In this document: one piece after another, positions 13,839 to 22,361 of the stretch
Layout of the letters: every line of letters begins with the position of its first letter
How positions within the stretch are numbered: the first letter of the stretch is position 1
Source of the DNA: JBBSEX01 sp038239345
GTDB lineage: Bacteria > Acidobacteriota > Terriglobia > Bryobacterales > Bryobacteraceae
Assembly (NCBI GenBank): GCA_038239345.1
Contig: JBBSEX010000003.1
Coordinates: 1-64,000 of the forward strand
Length of the DNA stretch: 64,000 nucleotides
Reading direction: 5' to 3'
Made by a program: the position numbers and the translations under genes
The notes under the pieces: generated by a model
Database searches by the model: none
What the model saw: only the letters and a program-made list of their open reading frames with translations
What the model was told of the DNA's origin: nothing

Positions 13839-15360
13839 GTGGCTCCTGCAACAGATCCCGCCAGCGCTCCGCCGGATCGGCGATTTCCGCTAGCAGCAGC
13901 GTAATGAAACCCGCGCGTTCCAGCGCTCCGGCGGCCGCTTCTTCGTTACTTTCCAGAATTACAACGGCATATCCGTGCGCCGCTAACTGACGCCGGATGT
14001 CGCGCGCTTCTTCAATGTCAGGCCCCACGCGAATGGTTAGCGCCCGGGACTTTCGCTCGTCCGCCAGCGCTCTGCCAATCATTCCCGCGCCTACGGTTCC
14101 GTTGGTTTCGCGATCGATCAGAATGAAGCATCCGGTGGTCCGGTTGTCGCTATAAGGGTCGAGGAAAATCGAGCGGCCCGTCTCAATTTGGACAAGGCCG
14201 ATACTATTCATCTCCAGTGTCGCGGCATCGTCGCGGCGCAGCGTGCGCACATCGACGCGGTAGGCAATCGATTTCACTTCGGCAACCACCATCTGCGTTG
14301 TGTGCTTCAGTAAATAGGTCTTCGCCGTGTCGAGAGGCTGTTCGCCCATCCACACAACGGTGGCTTCGAAGCGGCGTGCCGAAACAGGCGGTTGCCCGGC
14401 GCTGGCGATCAGGTCGCCACGGCTGATATCCACATCATCCTCTAACGTCAGGGCGATCGACATAGGAGCCTGGGCACTCGGCAGATCGCCGTCAAACGTC
14501 GAGATGGCTTTCACTTCGCTCGTCCGGCCCGAAGGGAGGATCACCACTCGATCGCCGGGCCGCACCACCCCCGACGCCACCTGCCCCGCATAACCGCGAA
14601 AATGTTGATCGGGGCGAATGACGCGCTGCACAGCCAAGCGAAACGGCCCAGCAGAACGCCGCTCTTCCACCTCTACCGTCTCTAAATGTTCCAGCAAACT
14701 AGGCCCGTCAAACCACGGCATGTTCCGGCTTGGATCCACCACATTATCGCCAAGCAAAGCGCTGATGGGAACAAACCAGGCGTCGGGCGCTTGTAATTCT
14801 CCAAGGAAAGCGCGGAAGTCGGCTTGAATCGTGGAGAACACCTCCAGGCTGTAGTCCACCAGATCCATCTTGTTCACCGCGACCACAAAATGGCGGATTC
14901 CCAGCAGCGAGGCGATGAACGCGTGACGGCGCGATTGGGGCAGCACGCCTTTTCGGGCGTCGATTAGAATGATCGCCAGGTCGGCGGTAGAAGCGCCCGT
15001 CGCCATATTTCGCGTATACTGCTCATGCCCCGGTGTGTCGGCGATAATGAACTTGCGCCGCGCCGTGGCAAAGTAGCGGTAAGCCACGTCGATGGTGATT
15101 CCCTGCTCCCGCTCAGCTCGCAAGCCGTCCGTTAACAGGGAAAAATCGATGACGCCGGCCGATCTTCCGATCGACGCTTTTTTCACCGCATGAATCTGAT
15201 CTTCGTAAACGTTCTGGGAATCGAAAAGCAGCCGGCCGATCAAGGTCGATTTTCCATCGTCCACCGACCCCGCCGTGGAGAAACGTAACAGGTCCTTCGT
15301 TTCTTCCAGCGCCAGGAAAGATTCAATCGCAAAAGGTTGGGTCTGCACAGCGGCTGCCAT
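13825..15360 (-). CDS. cysN: Sulfate adenylyltransferase subunit 1 (CysN) with vestigial APS-kinase-like tail
   Basis: A 511-residue GTPase subunit of ATP sulfurylase. GTPase motifs: 'GSVDDGKST' (31-39), 'DTPGHEQYTRNM', 'NKMD'. EF-Tu-like domains end at 'TVGAGMI' near residue 427. The last ~80 residues read RALTIRVGPDIEEARDIRRQ, then 'LAAHGYAVVILESN', then 'AGFITLLLAEIADPAERWRDLL'. These line up in order with the start, the 'G.rv.vLDGD' strand and the 'AG.iVi.afIsP' strand of a fused CysC APS kinase, but with the P-loop and middle missing. I infer a decayed CysN/CysC fusion. cysD ends 1 bp upstream. Confidence 0.95.
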   Translation of the reverse strand: MAAAVQTQPFAIESFLALEETKDLLRFSTAGSVDDGKSTLIGRLLFDSQNVYEDQIHAVKKASIGRSAGVIDFSLLTDGLRAEREQGITIDVAYRYFATARRKFIIADTPGHEQYTRNMATGASTADLAIILIDARKGVLPQSRRHAFIASLLGIRHFVVAVNKMDLVDYSLEVFSTIQADFRAFLGELQAPDAWFVPISALLGDNVVDPSRNMPWFDGPSLLEHLETVEVEERRSAGPFRLAVQRVIRPDQHFRGYAGQVASGVVRPGDRVVILPSGRTSEVKAISTFDGDLPSAQAPMSIALTLEDDVDISRGDLIASAGQPPVSARRFEATVVWMGEQPLDTAKTYLLKHTTQMVVAEVKSIAYRVDVRTLRRDDAATLEMNSIGLVQIETGRSIFLDPYSDNRTTGCFILIDRETNGTVGAGMIGRALADERKSRALTIRVGPDIEEARDIRRQLAAHGYAVVILESNEEAAAGALERAGFITLLLAEIADPAERWRDLLQEPHVAD

Positions 15361-15361
15361 C

Positions 15362-16264
15362 TTAAAAATACCCTTCCCGCTTCTTGATTTCCATTGAGCC
15401 GTCCTGATCGTAATCGATCACCCGATTCTCACGCTCCGAACGGCGGAATGAAATTAGTTCTTCGATGATTTTTGGCACCGTGTCGGCATCGGAGCGAATC
15501 GCCCCAGTGCAGGGGCTGCAGCCCAACGATCGCATACGGCACTTGATAAGCTCCGGCTTCTCCCGCAGACCCACGGGGATGAACGGCTGCTCCACCGGAA
15601 TCAGCGATGCGCCCCGATCCAGCATCCAACGCTCTTTGGCGAGATATAAAGGAACGATCGGGATGCGCTCTACATGGATATACTGCCAAACATCCAGTTC
15701 CGTCCAGTTGGAAAGCGGAAAGATACGCAGGCTCTCGCCCGGTGCGATTCGTCCGTTATAAAGGTTCCACAATTCCGGCCGTTGATTTTTCGGGTCCCAC
15801 TGCCCGCGGCTATCGCGGAAGGAATAGATCCGCTCCTTAGCGCGAGATTTCTCTTCGTCCCGCCGCGCTCCACCCATGGCGGCATCGAATCCACCGGCGC
15901 GCAGAGCGTCCAGCAACGCGGTGGTTTTTAATAGGCCACAGCACCGTTGTGTACCTACCTGAAATGGGTTCGTTCCGTCGGCGATTGCCTGTTGGTTGGT
16001 GTGGACAATCAGTTTCACACCCAATTCACGCGTGTAATCGTCGCGAAAGGCGATCATTTCCTTGAACTTGTACGTCGTGTCGATATGCAGTAAAGGAAAA
16101 GGAATCGGGCCGGGATGAAAGGCTTTCTGGGCCAACCGCAGCATCACCGAGGAATCCTTGCCAATGGAATACAGCATCACCGGACGCTGAAATTCCGAGG
16201 CTACCTCACGCAGGATGTGTATGCTCTCAGCTTCCAGCGCTTGCAGATGGGACAGGCGATACAT
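15362..16264 (-). CDS. cysD: Sulfate adenylyltransferase subunit 2 (CysD)
   Basis: A 300-residue adenylyltransferase subunit that forms APS from sulfate and ATP, driven by CysN GTP hydrolysis. PP-loop 'YSIGKDSSVMLRL' at residues 32-44, then 'LLHIDTTYKFKEMIAFRD', 'GGARRDEEKSRAKERIYS' and 'RSLGCSPCTGAIRSDA', all typical of CysD. It is first gene of the operon cysD-cysN-cysH-TSUP. The gap of 41 bp to the upstream esterase gene on the same strand leaves little room for a separate promoter or riboswitch. Confidence 0.97.
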   Translation of the reverse strand: MYRLSHLQALEAESIHILREVASEFQRPVMLYSIGKDSSVMLRLAQKAFHPGPIPFPLLHIDTTYKFKEMIAFRDDYTRELGVKLIVHTNQQAIADGTNPFQVGTQRCCGLLKTTALLDALRAGGFDAAMGGARRDEEKSRAKERIYSFRDSRGQWDPKNQRPELWNLYNGRIAPGESLRIFPLSNWTELDVWQYIHVERIPIVPLYLAKERWMLDRGASLIPVEQPFIPVGLREKPELIKCRMRSLGCSPCTGAIRSDADTVPKIIEELISFRRSERENRVIDYDQDGSMEIKKREGYF

Positions 16265-16305
16265 ACAACCAGAGTGTATCAGCCATTCATCCTAAAGTCT
16301 ATCGA

Positions 16306-17904
16306 CTAATGTTTGGCGCTTAGCGAATCGAAAAAACGGAACATCTCGGTGATCGCGATCCTAGCAATACTGAAGTGATCCACATCGGGATATTCGTTGT
16401 ATTGGAAGTTCTGCATCTCATCCTGAGCCGCTTTCACCCGGTCGCGCAAAACGGCTGGAGTGACGACGGCATCGTCGGCGCCTTCGTACAGACGAACAGG
16501 CATCTCAGGGGCCTTGGCTAGCATTTCCGCGGTCAGAGTGGGCGCCCCGGCGATGGCCACGATGCCCGCAAACTGCTTCGGATATTGAAACCCGATCAGC
16601 CATGCCCCTTCCGCTCCGGACGAGTGGCCGGCCAGGAAAAGAGTCGAGATGGGATAGATCTTCTGGACGCGCTCAATCACGTCCAGGACATCGCGTTCAC
16701 TGGTTGTCGTATATCCGGGAAAAGGACCCCGGCCGTTGGGGCACACCACAATATATCCGCGTTCATCGGCGAATTTCTTAATCAGGTTTTCACCACCCGT
16801 GGGGGTGGTTCCAAACCGATCGAAAAAGATATTTTCATCGTTTGCCTCGCCGTGCAGCGCGACAATCAGCGGATATTTTTGCGCCGGATCGAAGTTTTTC
16901 GGTACAAACAGGCGATAGGGCTGGAGGGTGCTGTCGATGGTGGATAGATAGGCGGCGTGCATATCTCCCAAACGCCCAATCCACGGATCTTTGCCGGCAT
17001 GTACGGCATCGGCAAGCGACTCGGCCAGCGTCAAATCGCGGTCGACATCGAAGGGCTCGGAATAGTATCGATTCAGATCCAGATTGGGAATCAGACCGGT
17101 AACCGGAAATGTGGTGGAACCAAGCGAGGCTACATAATCGGTGCGGGCTCGCTGAGCGATTTGCGCGGCATAACGAATCGTCTCGATTGCCGCCGCTTTT
17201 CTGACATTCTGTTCACTCTTGGCCATCTCGTCGGCCAACTCCAGCAAACGCTTCGCCCTGGAATCGATTCCCTCTGCGACATAGATCTTGCGGGAAAATG
17301 AGAGAACCTTGGTGTTCTTGCCCTCGATCAGGTCGTAGCGCACGCTGTAGTGGCCTGGCCGTAAATTCTTGGTCGCCAGAACCGTGCGGATTTCGGCATA
17401 TTCGGTGATCTTGGCGGTCGCCGGCTTGCCTACATCCTTGCCATCCTGCCCTTGTAGCGTGAACACCGCTTTATAGTTGCCGGGAATCGGCTTTCCCGGG
17501 TCGAACAAGGGAGACAGGACCACGCCGATCTGCTCGCCGGGCTCGGAAATACTGCGGTCCAGCTTCAGGTCGAAACTGGCGATCAGGTCGGCTGCATCCG
17601 CGACGTCGGCGCCGTATAAAAGGATCAGCATCTGCGCGCCATAGCGATAGGCGCTATTGAAATCCTGCTTATCCATGGAAGCGAACGCTAACATGCCAGC
17701 CTTCGCCACCGCTGGCTTGGGCTTGCCGTTGACTTGTGCTTCGCGCACGGAATTTCGCAAAAGTGTCGCGAACGCCAGTACTTGGCCGGAATTCGCGCTA
17801 CGAATTATCTTGCCTTCCAGCTTGGGTATTTCCACCATGGGAGGTGGCGTTTGGGCGAACGCGCAGGCGTAAAGCAACCAGAGCAGAGTAAGGCGGCAAG
17901 CCAT
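16306..17904 (-). CDS. Secreted alpha/beta-hydrolase (esterase/PHB-depolymerase-like)
   Basis: A 532-residue protein with a signal peptide (MACRLTLLWLLYACAFAQ). The first ~310 residues are a beta-rich and helical region without a recognised family. The C-terminal ~220 residues are an alpha/beta-hydrolase of the Esterase D/polyhydroxybutyrate-depolymerase kind: 'YPLIVALHGEANDENIFFDR' carries the oxyanion His-Gly, 'LAGHSSGAEGAW' has the nucleophile Ser428, 'YEGADDAVV' the acid at about 477-478, and 'PDVDHFS' the His at about 510. Substrate unknown. It is divergent from aroC, sharing a 96-bp gap with TATAAA-like sequences on both sides. Confidence 0.75.
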   Translation of the reverse strand: MACRLTLLWLLYACAFAQTPPPMVEIPKLEGKIIRSANSGQVLAFATLLRNSVREAQVNGKPKPAVAKAGMLAFASMDKQDFNSAYRYGAQMLILLYGADVADAADLIASFDLKLDRSISEPGEQIGVVLSPLFDPGKPIPGNYKAVFTLQGQDGKDVGKPATAKITEYAEIRTVLATKNLRPGHYSVRYDLIEGKNTKVLSFSRKIYVAEGIDSRAKRLLELADEMAKSEQNVRKAAAIETIRYAAQIAQRARTDYVASLGSTTFPVTGLIPNLDLNRYYSEPFDVDRDLTLAESLADAVHAGKDPWIGRLGDMHAAYLSTIDSTLQPYRLFVPKNFDPAQKYPLIVALHGEANDENIFFDRFGTTPTGGENLIKKFADERGYIVVCPNGRGPFPGYTTTSERDVLDVIERVQKIYPISTLFLAGHSSGAEGAWLIGFQYPKQFAGIVAIAGAPTLTAEMLAKAPEMPVRLYEGADDAVVTPAVLRDRVKAAQDEMQNFQYNEYPDVDHFSIARIAITEMFRFFDSLSAKH

Positions 17905-18000
17905 AGAAGATTTTATAAATCCTTAGGGTCTTATCTTCGCCCACCCCCGGCGGAATGGCAACACGAATCGGATTGTTGGTACTATAAAAGATTCGCTCCG

Positions 18001-19173
18001 ATGTTACGATTTGAAACTGCCGGAGAGTCACATGGGGAGTGTCTGATTGCCACTCTGACTGGGCTACCGGCGGGCATTCCGATAACTCTAAAAAACGTCG
18101 ATCACGAACTATGGCGCCGCCAGCAGGGTTACGGCCGCGGTGGACGCATGAAAATCGAGACCGATAGCGCCGAGATTGTCTCCGGGGTACGCCACTCGCG
18201 GACGATTGGGTCCCCTATCGCCATGATTATCCGCAATCGGGATTGGAAGAATTGGACCGACGTTCTGCCCGTCGAATCGCTTCCGGAAGGCGAGGGGAAA
18301 GATAAACCGGTGACGCGGCCTCGTCCCGGCCATGCGGATTTGGCGGGCGCGATCAAGTACAACTTCCCCGATGCGCGATACATTCTGGAACGCGCCAGCG
18401 CCCGTGAGACAACTGCCCGGGTAGCCGTAGGGGCGATCGCCAAGGCGTTTCTCGGCGAGTTTGGAATCCAGATCCTAAGCCACGTGATCGCGGTCGGCAA
18501 TGTTCGCCTGGAGCGCATCGCCGAGTGGGAAGAAATCGTCGCCTTAAGCGAAAAGACGGAAGTTCTGCTGGGCTGCATCGATGCCGAAGTGGAAGGGCGG
18601 ATGAAAGAATTCGTCGATCACGCTTATCGAACCGGTGACACCGCGGGCGGCATCTTCGAAGTAGTAGCGCACAATCTGCCAACTGGACTCGGTTCGCACA
18701 TCACCTGGGATTCGCGGCTGGATGGAAAACTCGCGCAGGCCATCGTTTCCATGCAGGCCGTGAAAGGCGTGGAAGTTGGATTCGCCGAAGAAGGCGCGAT
18801 GGCCTACGGTTCGAAGGTTCAGGACACGATTCACTATAAGAAGGACGACCGGCGTTTCTCCCGCGGAGCCAATCGGGCCGGTGGCATTGAGGGTGGAATG
18901 ACGAATGGCGAAGACATACGCGTGCGCGGATTTCTGAAGCCCATCTCCACGTTGCGCCGCCCGCTGGAATCGGTGGATCTTCCCACGCGCGATCCGGCAC
19001 TGGCCGCCTATGAGCGCAGTGATGTCTGTGTTGTACCGGCGGCGGGCGTGATTGGTGAAGCGATGGTGGCGATCGTGCTGGCGCAGGCTTTCCTGGAAAA
19101 GTTCGGAGGCGATTCGCTGACCGAAACGAAGCGCAACTTCGACGGCTACATCCAGCAGGTTAGAGATTTCTGA
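18001..19173 (+). CDS. aroC: Chorismate synthase
   Basis: A 390-residue FMN-dependent lyase that converts EPSP to chorismate, the last common step of the shikimate pathway. Signatures: 'FETAGESHG' at the N-terminus, 'ERASARETTARVAVGAIAK', 'HITWDSRLDGKLAQA', and 'GGIEGGMTNGEDIRVRGFLKP'. The start is MLRFETAGESHG at 18,001; the frame is open for another 267 bp upstream, but that part overlaps the divergent esterase gene and has no homology. A TATAAA at 17,983-17,988 could be the -10. The stop overlaps the def start (TGATG), so translation is coupled. Confidence 0.97.
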   Translation: MLRFETAGESHGECLIATLTGLPAGIPITLKNVDHELWRRQQGYGRGGRMKIETDSAEIVSGVRHSRTIGSPIAMIIRNRDWKNWTDVLPVESLPEGEGKDKPVTRPRPGHADLAGAIKYNFPDARYILERASARETTARVAVGAIAKAFLGEFGIQILSHVIAVGNVRLERIAEWEEIVALSEKTEVLLGCIDAEVEGRMKEFVDHAYRTGDTAGGIFEVVAHNLPTGLGSHITWDSRLDGKLAQAIVSMQAVKGVEVGFAEEGAMAYGSKVQDTIHYKKDDRRFSRGANRAGGIEGGMTNGEDIRVRGFLKPISTLRRPLESVDLPTRDPALAAYERSDVCVVPAAGVIGEAMVAIVLAQAFLEKFGGDSLTETKRNFDGYIQQVRDF

Positions 19174-19688
19174 TGATTTATCCAATTGTGAAGTATGGCG
19201 ATCCGGTTCTGGAACGCAAAGCGGAGGCTGTTGTTGCGTTCGATACGCCAGAGTTGCGAAAGCTTGTCGACGATATGTTCGAGTCTATGTATGCGGCGCG
19301 GGGCGTAGGGTTGGCGGCGCCCCAGATAGGTATTTCCCAGCGAATTTCCGTGATCGATATCTCGGCGGGAGAGGACACCACGAATAAGCTGGTGCTGATC
19401 AATCCGGAGATTACATCACGCGAAGGAGCCCAAACGGGCGAAGAGGGCTGTCTCAGTCTGCCTGGCTTTCGCGAGCAAGTGACGCGCGCCCAAAAAGTGA
19501 AAGTTCGCGCCCAGGACGTCAGCGGCGCATTCCACGATTTCGAAGGCGACGATCTTCTGGCGCGGGCCTTTCAGCACGAAATCGATCATCTGAATGGGTT
19601 GCTTTATATCGCTCACGTCAGCGCTTTAAAGCGCGACCTGATTCGCCGCAAAGTGCGCAAGCTGGCCAAGGTAGGCGAATGGCAGTAG
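19173..19688 (+). CDS. def: Peptide deformylase
   Basis: A 171-residue metalloenzyme that removes the formyl group from nascent proteins. All three motifs are intact: 'GVGLAAPQIG' (about 45-54), 'EEGCLSLP' (about 90-97) and 'QHEIDHLNG' (about 132-140), supplying Cys and two His for the metal and the catalytic Glu. It is directly followed by fmt, the enzyme that adds the formyl group, the usual bacterial pair. Confidence 0.97.
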   Translation: MIYPIVKYGDPVLERKAEAVVAFDTPELRKLVDDMFESMYAARGVGLAAPQIGISQRISVIDISAGEDTTNKLVLINPEITSREGAQTGEEGCLSLPGFREQVTRAQKVKVRAQDVSGAFHDFEGDDLLARAFQHEIDHLNGLLYIAHVSALKRDLIRRKVRKLAKVGEWQ

Positions 19689-19701
19689 AAAGCTGTAGCC
19701 C

Positions 19702-20637
19702 GTGTTGAAGCTTCTATTCCTCGGCACACCGCGGTTTGCCGTTCCGACACTGGACGCTATCGTGCACGCGGGCTATGAAGTGGCTGGCGTGTTTACACAG
19801 CCGGGCCGGCCAAAGGGGCGCGGCCAGAAACCGGCGGAATCCCCAGTCAAGGACGCGGCGGCGAAGCACGGGATTCCGGTGTTTCAACCGGAGCGAATTA
19901 AGCGTCCAGAAATCGTGGCGCAATTGGCCGGGTTTCATGCCGACGCGATGGTGGTCGTAGGCTATGGGCAAATTATTTCGCAGGCGATTATCGACTTGCC
20001 GAGGCTGGGAATCATCAACGTTCACGCGTCTTTGCTGCCGAAGTTTCGCGGCGCCGCGCCAATCCAGTGGGCGATAGCCAGGGGCGAAACGCGAACCGGA
20101 GTAACCACGATGCGCATCAATGCAGGTTTGGACACCGGCGACATGCTGTTGCGCTGGGAGACGGAAATTGGTCTGGAAGAGAATGCAATCGAATTGGGTA
20201 ACCGGATGTCGGTGGCTGGAGCGGAACTGTTGGTAACCACATTACGCGGATTGGAAAACGGCACTATCACGCCCGAACCGCAGGATGACGCACAATCAAG
20301 CCTGGCTCCTATTTTGAAGAAGGACGATGGCAGGATCGATTGGGCGATGGGAGCTTCGGAAATCCACAATCGAGTGCGCGGTTTTCTTCCCTGGCCTGGT
20401 TCGTATACGACATTTCGCGGCCAGCGTCTGCACATTTGGAAGGCTCGGATCGCCGAAAATGCAGCCAGGGATTTTGGGATTTTAGGAATGAAGGGCCGGC
20501 ATTTGATAGCGGCATGCGGGCACGAAACGGCACTGGAAATAGAGGAAGTGCAGCTTGAGGGGCGAAAAAAAATGCCCGCCGAGGCCTTCCTCAATGGCTA
20601 TCCGCTGTTAGAGAATGAACGATTGGGAGAAAACTGA
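19702..20637 (+). CDS. fmt: Methionyl-tRNA formyltransferase
   Basis: A 311-residue enzyme that formylates initiator Met-tRNA using 10-formyl-THF. GTG start at 19,702 gives MLKLLFLGTPRFAVPTL. 'NVHASLLPKFRGAAPIQWAI' contains the folate and catalytic site (Asn-x-His...), followed by 'TGVTTMRINAGLDTGDML'. The C-terminal OB-like domain runs from about residue 205. It is 13 bp after def. The 3' end overlaps argJ by 23 bp in another frame. Confidence 0.97.
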   Translation: MLKLLFLGTPRFAVPTLDAIVHAGYEVAGVFTQPGRPKGRGQKPAESPVKDAAAKHGIPVFQPERIKRPEIVAQLAGFHADAMVVVGYGQIISQAIIDLPRLGIINVHASLLPKFRGAAPIQWAIARGETRTGVTTMRINAGLDTGDMLLRWETEIGLEENAIELGNRMSVAGAELLVTTLRGLENGTITPEPQDDAQSSLAPILKKDDGRIDWAMGASEIHNRVRGFLPWPGSYTTFRGQRLHIWKARIAENAARDFGILGMKGRHLIAACGHETALEIEEVQLEGRKKMPAEAFLNGYPLLENERLGEN

Positions 20638-21820
20638 ACCAGTGAAACTTCCCTTGGGGTACCGCTATGCCACAACATACGCGGGAATTCGGAAGGTCCA
20701 GACGGACGATTTAGGGCTGATTGTATCCGATCAACCAGCGGCCGCGGGTGCGGTATTCACGACAAATCGTGTCCAGGCCGCGCCCGTGAAGCTGGCCCAG
20801 CAGCACTTGAAGGAATCGAATGGCAAGGTGCGCGCCATTCTGGTCAACGCCGGCAATGCGAACTGCGCCACCCGTACTGGAGAAGAAGTTGCGCTGGCAA
20901 CCTGCGCCGCGCTGGCCAAGGAACTCGACGCCCCGGTGGAGCAGGTGCTGCCCGCATCGACGGGCGTCATTGGCGTGGAACTCGATCCTGCTTTGATCAC
21001 GCATGCGCTGCCCGGTCTGGTGGAACAGTTGAGTGCCGATAAGTTTCATGCTGTCGCCCGCGCCATCATGACCACCGACACCAGACCCAAGGTGGCCATT
21101 GAGGAAGTGGAACTGAAAGACGGAATCGTCCATATCGCCGGCCTGACGAAAGGCTCGGGGATGATTCATCCCAAGATGGCCACCACGCTGGGCTTCATCA
21201 TGACGGACGCGGTGTTGTCGAATACGCTGGTGCGGCGGATGCTGGTGGAATCGGTGGGCCGATCTTACAACCGTATCTCCGTGGATGGCGACACGTCCAC
21301 CAACGATGCCGTCATCTTGCTGGCCAACGGGGCTTCCGGCGTGAAGCCGAAGGAGCGCGAACATAAAGCGCTGCAAGAGGCTCTGACTCACGTGCTGGAA
21401 AGCCTGGCCGAGCAGATCGCCCGCGATGGAGAAGGCGCCCGCAAACTGATCACGATTCTGGTGGAGGGCGCAACCAGCGCGGACACGGCCGATCGGCTGG
21501 CTCGAACTATTGCTAATTCGCCGCTGGTGAAAACCGCGATCGCCGGGTCGGACCCTAACTGGGGGCGCATCCTTGCCGCCGCTGGAAATGCCGGCGTGAA
21601 TTTTGATCCCGACAAAGTGGATATCTATCTGCAGGACGTTCTGGTCTGTCGCGGCGGGGTTGCGGCGGAATTCTCAGAGAACGAACTGAAGCATGCGCTG
21701 GATGAAGAATATTGTTTGATCCGCTTTGTACTCCAGGGTGGCGGAAAATCATCCACGCGTTTCTGGACCTGCGACTTTACTGAAGACTACATCCGCATCA
21801 ACGCCAGTTATCGAACCTAG
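20615..21820 (+). CDS. argJ: Bifunctional glutamate N-acetyltransferase / ornithine acetyltransferase
   Basis: A 401-residue ArgJ that cycles the acetyl group between acetylornithine and glutamate in arginine synthesis. The autocleavage segment 'KGSGMIHPKMATTLGFI' is intact, giving alpha and beta chains with a new N-terminal Thr nucleophile. Other hallmarks are 'ILVNAGNANCATRTG' and 'GSDPNWGRILAAAGNAGV'. It starts inside the last codons of fmt (ATG at 20,615), so it belongs to the aroC-def-fmt-argJ transcript. Confidence 0.95.
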   Translation: MNDWEKTEPVKLPLGYRYATTYAGIRKVQTDDLGLIVSDQPAAAGAVFTTNRVQAAPVKLAQQHLKESNGKVRAILVNAGNANCATRTGEEVALATCAALAKELDAPVEQVLPASTGVIGVELDPALITHALPGLVEQLSADKFHAVARAIMTTDTRPKVAIEEVELKDGIVHIAGLTKGSGMIHPKMATTLGFIMTDAVLSNTLVRRMLVESVGRSYNRISVDGDTSTNDAVILLANGASGVKPKEREHKALQEALTHVLESLAEQIARDGEGARKLITILVEGATSADTADRLARTIANSPLVKTAIAGSDPNWGRILAAAGNAGVNFDPDKVDIYLQDVLVCRGGVAAEFSENELKHALDEEYCLIRFVLQGGGKSSTRFWTCDFTEDYIRINASYRT

Positions 21821-21824
21821 AGCC

Positions 21825-22298
21825 ATGCGCTATTTGTGGATCCCGCTGTTAGCCGCGTCCAGTTTATTCGCCGATACGCACGCCGATATTGTGGACCTGT
21901 TCGCATCGTCGGCGGCGGGATTGAGCGAAGATAATCCCGCGGCATTTTTGAAGGCTTTCGATAAAACATCTCCCGGCTACGAAAAAATAGCAGCCAATGT
22001 CACGGCGTTACTTTCGGGTTACGAAGTAGGCTCAGCGGTGGAATTCTTCAAGGATGAAGGCGATGAGGATCACCGCCTGGTGGACGCCGACTGGCGGCTC
22101 GAGATCCAAAGCAAAGTGAAGGCCGGCCAATTTGAACGGCGCGAACTGGTATTGAAATGCCGCGTGGAACGGCGAAAATCACAATGGAAGATCGTCGCCG
22201 TGGATCCCGCCGATTTCTTTGCGCCGCCCGTTAGCGAGACGGCGCCCAAACTTCCCTCGCCTCCTGCTTCCGGCTCGCCTAAGCCTGCTAAGCCATAG
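21825..22298 (+). CDS. Small secreted protein, unknown
   Basis: A 157-residue protein starting at 21,825 with a short signal peptide (MRYLWIPLLAASSLFA). The mature part (THADIVDLFASSAAGLSEDN and onward) alternates helix and beta strand, in a pattern like small cystatin/NTF2-type folds ('FLKAFDKTSPGYEKIAANV', 'DWRLEIQSKVKAGQFERREL', 'RKSQWKIVAVDP'). The C-terminus is a Pro/Ser/Lys-rich tail. It follows argJ by 4 bp, so it is probably cotranscribed. No named family is assigned. Confidence 0.65.
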   Translation: MRYLWIPLLAASSLFADTHADIVDLFASSAAGLSEDNPAAFLKAFDKTSPGYEKIAANVTALLSGYEVGSAVEFFKDEGDEDHRLVDADWRLEIQSKVKAGQFERRELVLKCRVERRKSQWKIVAVDPADFFAPPVSETAPKLPSPPASGSPKPAKP

Positions 22299-22361
22299 AT
22301 CTCCACGCCCCGGTTCGCAGCAGTAAACTTGTAGACTATCTAAGCGATGGCAAACTAGGCG

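Noticed and set aside
16265..16305. Riboswitch or regulatory leader upstream of cysD
   Set aside because: Only 41 bp are available and no structured element is seen; the operon may start further upstream.
17734..18000. N-terminal extension of aroC
   Set aside because: It overlaps the divergent esterase gene and has no chorismate synthase homology; MLRFETAGESHG is the family start.
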